Positions 47,301-58,975 of a DNA stretch of 64,000 bases are shown one piece after another. Position numbers and translations under genes: made by a program. Numbering within the stretch: the first letter of the stretch is position 1; each line of letters starts with the position of its first letter. This DNA comes from Linepithema humile (Eukaryota; Arthropoda; Insecta; Hymenoptera; Formicidae): the NCBI RefSeq assembly GCF_040581485.1, contig NC_090135.1:9107001-9171000 (forward strand), given 5' to 3'. The notes beneath the pieces are model-generated. The model did not search any database, had not been told where the DNA came from, and saw nothing but the letters and a program-made list of their open reading frames with translations.

Positions 47301-50300
47301 TAACGCGATGGCGATCTGACATCTGGCGACGGTTAGTCCCCGCGACGCGGCATGGATTAGACGGCTGTTATTTCCGCAACGCTCGGATTCTGGCGAAACA
47401 CAAGCACGAGAGAAAGTCAGCGGACAATCAGTGAAATAAAACATGATGCGTCACCGCGCGCGTCTTCCTCTTCCTGTACCGTGCGCGTTGCTGATGGGGT
47501 TTCATAGCGGAAACGAATTTCTGAAAGACGTTTCCCACGTACATTTTCACGATTAAGGCGACGAGAGTGAGAATTCCACTCGCCAATCAAAGTCTCGCAA
47601 CAATAACCTCGCGGTAATAATTATATTCGTACAAGAAATGTGCACAACAAATTGGAAAGATCGAAAGTTAACTTTTCGGCGGCTTGTTCGCGAAGAATAC
47701 AACTATCTACACGAGAAGCACAGTAATACGACACGATAACAGAAGGATCTCTACCTTGATCGGACTCGAGTGCTCTTTGCCACCCTTACTTGATTTCTGC
47801 AAAATAACATGGAGCATGTTGAATACAGGGCTCTCATTGGACAGGATGCGGCGCTGATTAGTATCGCGAAACACTGAGGGGGAGAGTACGAAAAAAAATG
47901 AAGATTGAACAAGGGAAGCGTTAGCATACAAGAAGGATGCGGAGAGTTTGACGATGTTCGAGGAGGTCTCTGAAAACAATGCTATTTGAAACAGTTGAGG
48001 ATTGGGAGTTTCGGGGGATCTTTGGAGAGAAAACAGTTTTCTAAAGCAAGCGAAAGATGTTCGCCGAAAAAGAGGCGAAGTCACCGCAGAGCGATCGCTG
48101 TCAAACGTACCCTGTAAGACAGCATCAGGCCGGTTTTGTTCAGCATCCAGAAAGGACAGTATAATGCCATGACAATTGAGCCGTGCTTGTAGGATGTGTG
48201 CATACCGAGGTCCAACACCACCTTCTGCGCACTGTCGAAGGACTCGAACGACCAGACTGCAAATTCAGGCGGATTCGCCGAGATCTCGCCCTTGCACGAC
48301 CAGTCCTTTTCCAGATAATTGGGCAACTGCAACCAATCGTTTAGTAAATGACGTGTAATGTGTTTCCTAGTTTGCTATTTTCAAACTTTTGTTTTCGAAA
48401 ACTAAGAAATTAGAAGTCTGAAATCTAGAATTAAAAAACAAACTACAGAAAAGTTTTGTGTGTTAAAATTCCATCGTAAATATTATTTAATAAAATAGCA
48501 ATTAAATGATTAAGTTTTATAAAATGTAATTTTTACAGAAATATAAAAATCTGAGTAAGTAAAAAAGCATTATGTTGAAACTTCCAATTGAAATAAAAAT
48601 TTAAAAAGTGAATTTAAAACAATAATGATTTGATTTTCATTAATCGGCATGCGCTTACCTTGATAACTATGCTCGACTTGGCTGGGTCAATCGTGGGAAG
48701 TTGCAGAGAGGCACTGGCTTCGAGAAGGTTTTCCTGCGCGACGCCGGGCAAGCAGATGATGATGTCGATAGGCAGGAAGTTCTTCAGGTACAGAGACGGG
48801 TACAAGTGTACGTTGTAAATAGTGCTAGCCATGGTGTGGCGAGTGGTATTCTCGAAATACACCTGCTCAATCTCTCCCACAGCCTGCGCAAACAAGAATA
48901 GCATAAAATATTTATTATATAAATAACAATATATTTTATTACAAAGATTATATGCACAGAGATGACACTGACCTGAATGTAAAACGGCTCCGTGATGTCC
49001 TGCTTGACTCGGCATTCGCATTTCAGCAGCTTTGTCATGGAAACTGTTTTCTGCAGGTCCTTCCAGACGAACGGCTCGACCGACACCATGTATCTGAAGC
49101 AAATTCAAAACATGATCATTGAAAACTTCGTCGAAATTTTGTCGTTCAAATTTTTATATTTCACGAAAGTGAACTCATTATACATTTTACATTATATTAT
49201 ATATAATAGTATTACATAGAATAGATTATATTGAATAATTCTATATTATCAAATAAAAAAAGACGAATTCAAAAATGCGGACATACCCGTCGACGCTGAA
49301 GAACAACCAGTAGATGTTAGTAGGAGTGTACACGGCGTCCAGCGGCAGATTAAGCTTCTCGTCAGGTGACACCGTGCCCACGCACTCCACCTCATTTCCA
49401 CGCTTCGTCATGTAGTAAACGGATATCGGTTGCGCGAAGTGATTGTGGACCTGTGCATTAAATAGCAATAATAGCAATTTATGTAATCTAAAAACGTCTA
49501 ATTTACAAAAATAAAATATATATTATTTAATATTCAGTTAAAATAGAAAAATAATAATGCTAATTGTACATATTTCAATTAAATAAACTTTATATTGTCG
49601 AAAATATACGTTCTAATATGACAATATTAAATGATACAACCTCATGAGTGTGTGTGTGTGTATAATAAATTGTTAATTTACCTGTAGTATGCTTCGAAGA
49701 GTAACAATCGTACTGCCTTCTTCGACAATGACGTCCGACACGATGCCCCATTCCTCAGAGCTCTCTTTGCGGTGCTTCAGAGAAAAGAACCTCTTGTCTG
49801 CCCGCAGCACGGGTATCGCCAATTTGCCTTGAATGCCTTTGAACTGACGAATTTCATTGCATCGCATTAATAACAAATCCCAGTAAACTTCTAAAATAGC
49901 CTCCACGTGTTAAATTCTCGTTAAACTTACAGACACAGCGAATTTACAATCCTCCCTGTCCTTCACGGTCTCAGCTCTACTCTGCTCGAGGAGACGCGCG
50001 TCCAGCTTGGACGTCTTCGGCGCAAGCTCGATCGACGCGCCGGTTTCGAGGATCACCTCCATGTACGAGTCGCTGTTGTTCCTCATTCTCGATCCATCGT
50101 CGAAGATCTGTAAGCGTCATTATTGTATTGATTAATAAAACCGCTTAAAACAGATCGATTAACAAGAGATTTTTTTTCTCGTAGCAAAAACCTTGAAGAG
50201 ACTGTGCTCCAGGTCGAGTACCATCGCCAGGCCGGTCTCGTTCTTCAGCACGTACGGCGCCACTTTCCTAGTGGGCCCCTTCCCGCTGGCGTCCATCGCC

Positions 50301-53300
50301 GAAGAAAACGCCTGGCCGAGTTGCTTCAGCACATCCAGACACGTCTTCGTCACGCTTATCTCCAGATTATCCTACTCGAATAAAAACGCGAGGAAAGATG
50401 AATTCATATATTCTCGACACAATTTTATAATATCATTAAAACTTTAAACGATGTTTTACTGAATAAATAACGTTTTAACATTTAATTAACATATTCAGCA
50501 TTTTGCTTACGGAAGATGTGATGTCGATGGACATCTTAGTGGACTGATGCAGCTCTTCGGTTTCGCTATCGGAAGCTGGGCTGACCGCGCTGGCGCCTCT
50601 GGAGTCCAGCAGTATGTCATTGAATTGGATCTGACAAAAAAAACAATTGTTATGAATTCACAAAGAGACAAGAGAATATTAAAGATGAGTTGGGGTTACC
50701 TTTGTCTTCAGCTCCCACGGCGTCGAGTTTTCTATCCGCTCGATCAGCGGCTCCCAGAGTGCAAGGCGACTGTTGTAGTACGACATGATCATTGACATCG
50801 TGCAGTCCACGCTCATCTAAAAAATATGCACGCAATTCATTGATACATATTTTATGATAATTTATGTTTCAACAATTCTATCTTATATTTATGAAGTTTA
50901 CTCACAGTTTTTGTGCTCCAATCATTGACGTTGCTCTGGAAACCCACGTGAAGCAACAGCATGGGTAGAGTTTTATTGCCGACACCTGCTTCTAAGGTGA
51001 GCAAGATTGTCGGCGCCGAGACGATCGCCAATTCGGCTTTATAGGCCGTAACAGTCTCATCGTCCGGATATGTAAACTCTTCGAGTGCTTCCGTCGCAAT
51101 TTCTAGGGAAAGGAAAAGATTTCTTATTGCTATTAAATAAAAAAATTATGAAATAATGTTTTACGGTAATAATTGAACATCTACTTATTAATAATATTAT
51201 AAGAAAAACATTTGTTATCATCTAATGTCGCTAAACCGAAGATCTCGCGTTAACGTATTATAATGTATTTGGAAAAAGTTTTAACGTAACTTTGAAAATA
51301 ACAAGGAAATAATTGAAAATAATTCATTAATCGGCAATATATAATTAATTATGAAACAGCCTATTAACCTGTCTTCAGGAACCAGTAATCATTCTCCTCG
51401 AAAGGCGTGACAATCCACAGTCCTTCGTAATTCGGCTCGGATTTGACAACCTCTTTGTCCTCCTCTTCCTTCTTCGTCACCGTCTGAATAACTTTGTTCA
51501 GTATCTCAATCACACCTGCAAAGTTGTCGAGTTGTTATGAATACTGTCAACCAGCTGAATAAATGAAAGGTTTACCTGGAGAAACGGAGATGTGTATATC
51601 TGTGCAGCAAACTTCCAAGTGGAGTCCTTTGCCTTCCGGCGTGGAACCGGCCACACTGATGCTGCATGGCTTCAAAACCTACGCAATAATAATAATTAAT
51701 AGAAAATAACAGATAGTGGAATAAAAGACTTCACAATTTTAACTTAATAATTTAATAAAGGCACTTTAAAGTTGTAAAATTTTAAGCCTCTTTGCGTTGC
51801 GACAAAAGAACATTCTAGAATTTCTTGAACCGATAAAAAATTACAAATTTTGATCTACATATGAATAAAAGTTATAATAAATAGATAAATATAGAGAACA
51901 CAGAAATTATAAAATACCATATTTTTAACTAACTGTAAGATATTTAAATTCAAACAATAATTTTCACAATCTGATACCTGATAGATCCAGTCAGCTCTCT
52001 TCGCAGGATTGTATATCCCTGTCAACAAAGAGAGATCCTTGACCGAGCCCGCGATCACTTGGTGCTCTCCCATGACACGCACTTTCAGCAACAACTCAGT
52101 GTTCAGCACTATACAATTCGAATTAATGTCATCCATGTTCTCAAGCAGAATAATATCCGGTTTCTCCACGTGTAGATTCACAGTTAACATCTTGGGCGTC
52201 GAGATGGCCGGCTGCTGTTGCGCCAGCTGCTGCTGCTTCCTCTTCTGCAGCGCTGCTTCGTTCCTCGAAGCAGAAGCAGCAACGGTCTTGCTCGTGGTGT
52301 CCACATCAAAGAAGTCCTTGACCTTCATGAGATAGTCAAGAGACACGATGATGCTGAAGGAGAACACCCGCACGTCGGCGAAGATGTCGTTTGCGCTTTG
52401 GCGGACCGTCACGTCCAGCATGCTGCGCGCGTTGTTGTACTTGGCATGCTCTTTATCGGGATGATCTTCGCCGACGCTGCCACCAGGTTGCACCGGCGTG
52501 CTGGTTCGCTCCATGATGCGCATCAGCGAGCCCTCGCGGCTCGGTCGAGTGTCGTCCAGCGTGCAGTTCATCAGCAGGATCGACGTAGCCAGCAGGCCGT
52601 CCGCGTACACGCGGCCTTTCACGGCGAAGTGAGTGAGACTGAAGCGTGCGAGCCCGTTCTCCGGCAGATGCAACGGCGACGACTGCGACTGCAGCAGCTT
52701 GGAACCGCCGGTGAACAGATTGATCACGAGGCTGTCCATGATGAATTCAAACTTCACCGAGATGTGCGCGTGTCGTTCTTGCGTGTCCGTCGGCGGCGCC
52801 TCTCGCGAAGTATCGATGTCATATTTGTACACAGGTTGGAGCTTTAAATATTGTAACAAATGACGATAAATTGGAAGAGAATTTTAATCTTTGCATTTCG
52901 CAAAATTTAGATTCTTTAAGAAATTCTACTAAATTGAAGAGTTTTTGAACGTTGAATTTATATTCTGGTTATTAAAAAGATTTTTCTAAACTAAATTTTA
53001 ATTTTAATATTCAAAATTAAAGTTCCTTATAATTCAATATATATTACATATTTGTTTAAATTAATTATATTTACCTGCAGCTCTCCGCTGCGTTCGGACT
53101 TGACGATGGACGGCGCGGCCTGCACGGCCGATTTTGGATCCTCGAAAGTTTCGCCGAGATTCTGTTCTAGCACCTTCAGAATCGTCGCGTAATCTTCTTT
53201 GCTCAGCAGTAGGTTAATCTTGTTCAGCCTGCCAGACATCTCGATGTTCGGGATAGCGGTGAACCAGGCAGTCGACAAGTTGCGCTTCATCAGCAGCGTG

Positions 53301-56300
53301 AACGTCACCGGCTCGAGCAGCAGCACTTCATTTTCGCTGGCGAATTTTTCCATATTCAGTCGAACCCGCGTCAGCTTCAGATTCTGCAATTCGATCTTCA
53401 TCTCGTCCACCACGGGATACTCCCCGGTCTCCTCGTTCATCACATCTAATTTTTTAAAGACGTTGCACACCTGCGAGAATTTGTTCACATATTACCGTTC
53501 TTATTAAATTATGTTTATATTTTCTCTAAATTTATAGAGTTACATAAAATTACAAGTTTTAAAACAAACTATTAAAATTTCTCAAAATTAAAAAAGGAAC
53601 AAATTTCCTTTTTAAGTTATTAATCGATATGAAAAATTTAATTTTAGGAAATTTAAAAAGTTCTAATTTTAAGAAACTTTAATTTTGAAAACCTTCAAAA
53701 CTTGGAAGAAAATTGTATATAAATTATAAGCTTTTTTATACCGCACCATAAGATTTCCCATGTCCAGCATCAGACTGTGCTCGCTCTTGGAGTTCATCGG
53801 CACGTATACGACGGGCGCTTTGATCCTGACGCACAACTCGATGCGAGAGGCGCTCTCCTGAACATCCTTGATATTTGTTTTCGCAGCTTCCGCCGCTGCC
53901 GCTGAGGCATCTTTAACGGCTTTCTGCGCGGCTTGAAAGTTGTTCAGAAAATTCATCACACTAGTGACAAACGCGTTCAGGAAGACTATACGATGGCAGC
54001 CCATCGTCACTTTAACAGACATGTTGTTCTTGTCAACTTCCCATGACTCCAAGTTGTACATCACAGCTTGAACCTGTAAAAATTTTCCATTCTTTTAATG
54101 CAAAGCAATCTTAAATAATCATAGTTATCATGTAGTGCGTTTTTGTATTTCATTAAAATTTCGTTATTATTAATTCAGCGCTAAAAGTCCTTAAAATAAA
54201 AAAAAATAAAAAAACTTTAAATTCAAAGAGCTTCAATTTTAATAAATTTCAAATACTGAAAATTTTTTTCTGCGTCCAAAGATGTAAAACATTTAGAAAA
54301 GTAGGTATATTTATAAATATCTGCTTTTAAAAATAAAGAAATATAATTAAAATAAAAAGAACATACAGTTAAAAGAGACAAGGATGTAAAAGTGCTCACT
54401 TGTAAAGATTCGGTGCCCTCCACAGCGACGATATCCTTGTACGCGGAAGCGGGATTGAGATCCTTGACGCTGATGGAGGCCAGGTCGGCGTTCACTTGCG
54501 AGTAGGAGGACTTGCTGAGGAAACTGGCACTCATGCCTTCGATGTAAAACGCGGTGATATCCCGGGCAACACTGGAGATCTTCAGATTGATCGAACCGAC
54601 CTTGGCGTTCACCTTCAAGTCGATGCATTCGACCATTTGTTTCTTGCGTCGTTTTGCAGGCGTCAATCTCTGCTTCTGCAATTGTTCGCGAAGGAAGCCA
54701 GAAGTCTCCTCCTGAATGGAGGTCAATCGAGTCGGTCGTTGGCGCGTGACTTCCTTGGGCTGAGCGCTCTCGAGCGAATTTATTCGGTCCTGAATATGCG
54801 TGCCGAAGCGCAGCAGCTCGATGAGTGCCTCTTGATGCAGTAGCGTGTCCAGCGTGGTGAATTCCAGTTGTAAAAGCTTCACGACGGAGCCGTGACGCGT
54901 GGTGAATTCCGGCGAGCGCTTGTTCACGTTCACGTAACGCACGACGATCAGATACTCGTCTTTGCCAGCCGACATCGGTGTGTTCACCATGAAGATCTCC
55001 TGATCGTCGTGCCGTTGCCGTAGCTGCACACCGCCAAGTCGCAGCTGCACCTCCTGATCGTATGTGCGCTGCAGCATTTCCGCTTCCAGCTGCAATACCT
55101 GAAATCTACGGAAAAAAATCGAATTTAAAAACGTGTGAAAAAATGTATACAAAAATTAATAGAAAATTAATCAACTTTTTTTTACAATAAAATACAATTG
55201 ATCAAAACAATTAACAAACTTAAAATTTTTAAACTTGACCAGTAAGCTTGATTAAATTTAATCAAACATTTTTATAAAATCAAACTCTTCAAAGGAAATA
55301 AAAATATGCAAAGTGTGTTTCTCGAACCTGACGAATTCTGACGCCTCGTCGTCTTGCTGTTTGGACACCGACAGCGTGAACTCCTTCATTTCGAATCTCA
55401 TCTCCAGATCGGTAGTCTGCTTCATCGGCAGCGCGCCGGCTGCTTCCTGCTTCCTTTTGTCGGCAATGCTGGATATCGTAGTGCCGAGGTCCTTCAACGA
55501 CAGCTGCGAAACGGACTTAGAAAGGGAAGCGTTGCGTTGCAGTTCCGTAGGTTTCTCTTCGGGCAGCGGAATGCTCTGCGCGATTGACAGCGCCTGCAGT
55601 AATCGCGCGTCCGTTATATTCACGGATACAGACGGCAGGCGACCGAGTAGTCGGAGTTTCGGCAGCAGCGGGTCGTCCGTCACCAGGCATTTGTGGAACT
55701 GGATCTCCAGCGTCGTTGGATGAAGCAACGTCAAAGAACTGTCGGCATTCGCCAGGGCCGTTCGCCATTCTTCGTTCGGCAGCGAAACGAGCACCTAAAT
55801 GCGACGATCACATTTTAAGAACATTCATTTCATTATAATTAATTAGAATAAAGTATGTAAAGTATGTATAAACATCAATATGACAAGCTTTACTTCATAA
55901 AAATCGAAAAGTAAAAATTTTACTGATAAAAAGTATTTAAAATTATTTCTTAAAATTACCTGAAAGTTGACTATTTTCAGCATGAACTTGTCGTAGCTGT
56001 GTTCTCGCAAATGCAGCAGCACTTCCTCCTCGCTTTTGCCCATGCTGACTAGCTGCTTGACGCTGGCGCCAGCCAAGTCGCTTTTGGCTTTTTCCAGCGA
56101 GTGCATCTTCAAGCTGCCGAGATTAATGACGATCAGCGCTTTCGAGTCCTCGTAGAAGCCGCCGTGTGGAATGATGAGCTGCGATGCCTGCATGTCCACC
56201 TGAATGTCCAGCACCGAGTGTTTCTGTATCGCGTACTCCAATCCGAGCGCCGACATCTCCTTCAAACCTTCCAGCTGCTCCGCCGCGGCTGTTTGCAACT

Positions 56301-58975
56301 GGCTCAGCGTCGACGAGTCCTGCACCTGCGAAACAAACTCGTCGATATCAAACAAGTATAATTGTGTGATAAATTCACAGAAAGTTGCTCTCATTTTATT
56401 TCTCTGCGAATTCATCGCGCCGATTGGAAACAAAAATGGATACCTTGAACATGTTGACCAGCTCGATGATGGTTTGCGCGTCGTAGATGATGTCGACGGA
56501 TCGCGACTTGACAATAACACGGTCGCCGCACAGTTTGTCCAGCGGATTCTTCTCGTAGGAGACAGACACGAGGGCGGTGTCGGAACTGCCGTGTTCCGGA
56601 TTGAAGAGCGACGGTATGTGGCCGCTCGTCTGCGTTGCGCCCAGCAGCCTCATGTCGCTGATGGAAGCAGTGACGAGAATCGCGTTCGCCGAGGGCCGCG
56701 ACTTGAAGCCCGCGCGCACGCCGTGCAATTGTAGGTCTAGCACGCACGGATGCTTCTTGTCTGTATCCAACAGCGTGATCTGCAGGCCGTGCAAAAGGAA
56801 ACGAGTGTCCACCATCTCGTACGTCTCCGGATAGTGCGCGGGCGCGCTGTTTTCCTGATAGTCGATCGCCCGGTAAAGTTTCTCCTTTTCCTGCGGCGTC
56901 ATTGCCTCCTCAAACCTGAGTACAACGCAGTGAAAGTCTCATTCAATGTGCAGAATTTTAAACGAACTTTTGCTCTAAATTATATATCGTGTAAAACGCT
57001 TAATAACGCTCTAAAAACGTAAATTACAGATGCTTTGAGGACAAACCTGCGCATGATGGCTGCGGCTGAGTTGAGCTCTTTCGTCTCCTCGGCTTGCGAG
57101 TTGGACCACAGGAAGCCAAACCAGCCTCGCTTTGCCTTGAGGCTTTTCTCCCGCTCGGCCAGTCTCTCCACCTCCATTTCAATCTGCTGCCGGATTATCA
57201 CCAGATTGAAGATGTCGAGCTTCTTTTCGCAGTCGGTCAATTGTTCCTCGGTGTCTTTCACCAGCTTCTTCGTCGTCAACTTCGTCTGATAGGCCTCGGC
57301 GTACACGCGACAAGTGTCGCGGTGCTCCTTCATGTGATTCCAGTCCCAATTGCGATGACATCGTCGCACGGTCTCCTCGAGAATGCAGGTATACGCGAAG
57401 CGCCACCACTCCTTGTAGTGGCCGCGATATGATGTCAGATTGGGCCGGTACTTCCGATACGGCGCGGCCTTCCGCGCCTGATCCAGACCCTCGCCCAACC
57501 GCACCAACGTCTGATACTGTCGCTTTGTCAAGCCGATCCGCAGTTTCTGCATCTCCAGATCCAGCCACATCTGCGAGAAGATATACACGATTACTTAGAA
57601 TTCAATTTTCTTGTTGGATAACTTATTTTGTATTTCTTTAAATATTAATTGTTACTTTTGCGATTTTCTATTAAACACATCTCTGGTTTCTCTCGTAACA
57701 CTTTTCACCATATATCGTAGTAATGTCTTTAAAAGTATGGATATTTGATACAATTTGAAATCGAAGCTTTTCAATTATAAACAAAAACAAGCATATTTCA
57801 GTCACCTTGGGAATGGTATAGTTGCTGCCATCAGACTCGGGCTTAGGATTCAATCGCAGTTTGGACTTAACGTTGATCGGTCCCAGCAAGTACTGGTAAC
57901 CCGTCGGGGTGTAATCCATAGTCGCGATGCCGCTGCAGAAGAGATTCGAGTACGTAGACTGCGGACTTCTGCTGTATTGCTCGACACTGGTGTTAAGATA
58001 AACGGCCAGCCCATCCAGGCTACACAGCTTAAAGATCTGCGGGATGGCGTACATGTCCTTGAGATTACCAGTAGTCTCCCAGGAATCCGTACAGCTCTCC
58101 AGAACAAAAGTATTCAAGGTGAAGCCGACGGAGAATGGATGTTGCTTGAAAGTGACATGGTCCTCGTATCGCACATGGATCCTCTTGATCTCGACGTGGA
58201 TGTTCTTGATCATGCGAGCGACTAGCTTCTCCACCATCGAGTCGTCCAATTTTTCTTGTGCTGCAAAAATTTACAATAAAAATATTTTGAATGCATATTA
58301 ATTAAATAATTGAAAACAATATTGATTAAAATATAAATTTGAACATAAAACACATGCCAACTATTATCAGAAACGTGAAAATTTGTAGACTAATTTTTTG
58401 TTACATAATTTGTAAACAAGTGAATATTAATTACATTTTAACTCTGCTAATTGTTTCCTCTTCTCCACTCTATCGAGCTCAGCTCGTTTAGCCTCCAACT
58501 GCGCTTTAGTCTCCTTGTCTTCATTGTACGAGATTTGACTCGTGGGCACTACTAGTATAAACAGTTCTTCAACTATTGCATCAATCTGGCCATTCCACAT
58601 ATCTTTGAACGGAATCTTTAGTATCAATTTGCCTGAAAAATACAGTATTATACATTATAAAATAATAATTCTGTGACTTATAATTATTATAAGTAAATAT
58701 AACACAAATTTTATACCTAAACGGCCATATTCCAATCTCACTGGCAAATCTAGCACGTCCAATGCGGATTCTTTTATTAACAAGTCATTTAACACAAGAT
58801 CACCTGAAAGTAAAAAGATTGTTATGCAAAATACAGTTGCTTGGTAGAAGACAAAATTATTCTGTGCATTCTTACCTCCCCACAGACTGAGTTTAAGCTG
58901 TGAGTAATCCAAGTTCTCAATGTATTCGCCGATCACCTTGTTCAGGAGCTCTGCGACAATCGACTCAAAGACCAT
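41394..58975 (-). CDS. Vps13: VPS13 (A/C type) bridge-like lipid transfer protein
   Basis: About 43 exons from ATG at 58975 to TAA at 41394-41396, giving about 3,270 aa, the usual length. VPS13 carries glycerolipids in bulk between the ER and other membranes along a hydrophobic groove. The chorein N-terminus ('MVFESIVAELLNKVIGEYIE', then 'LKIPFKDMW', 'HVRYEDHVT') identifies the A/C subtype. Long groove-forming exons follow (57048-57570, 55333-55796, 54406-55100, 51970-52848). The VAB adaptor-binding domain lies in exons from about 49450 to 45420, with the recurring conserved asparagines ('MLNKTGLML', 'LINNADFL', 'LIINHTRR', 'LVNNITKS'). The ATG2-C-like part follows ('VLGLDVIGNPYGL', 'YEPFQGAIQGPGEFAEG', 'GVVTKPISGA') and then a PH-like end ('HVFINKDVLLLTDKRLSYLE', 'KKLGGLFGSAEQSKILLITD'). 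The last exon is 41394-41441. I see no EFFDA-type FFAT motif at the place where vertebrate VPS13A/C has one. Confidence 0.95.
41779..42285. mobile_element. 489-bp foldback DNA element with 9-bp target duplication
   Basis: The element proper is 41788-42276. It starts ACCCCTGTCGAGCTG and ends with the exact reverse complement. Both sides are flanked by ATAATAATC (41779-41787 and 42277-42285), a 9-bp target-site duplication. The arms pair over roughly 160-175 bp, with shared AAACCAATAGCGCAAAATTA and GAGCTCGTCACGCTGAGCAT. The centre holds palindromic CTGAGTCGATATCGACTCAG, a G15 run (42080-42094) and a C13 run (42118-42130). Nine-base duplications and long terminal inverted repeats suggest a non-autonomous Mutator-like element. 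It codes for nothing and sits in the VPS13 intron between 41722 and 42294. Confidence 0.88.
47755..47796 (-). other. 42-nt in-frame VPS13 exon within the VAB domain
   Basis: Bounded by ATTTTGCAG and GTAGAG, this 42-nt segment codes 'KSSKGGKEHSSPIK'. The exon before it (ending about 48113, AGG|GTACGT) and the exon after it (starting about 46936 with ACA) both meet in phase 0, so the protein stays in frame with or without it. It would insert a polar loop after 'KTGLMLSYR'. Confidence 0.6.

Noticed and set aside
47707..48084. 125-codon open frame on the - strand in a VPS13 intron
   Set aside because: Only 42 bases of it (47755-47796) behave as an exon; the remainder has no splice or family support.
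52218..52847. 209-codon open frame on the + strand
   Set aside because: It is antisense to the large VPS13 exon 51970-52848, has the low-complexity Arg/His/Gln make-up of a GC-rich shadow frame, and has no family resemblance.
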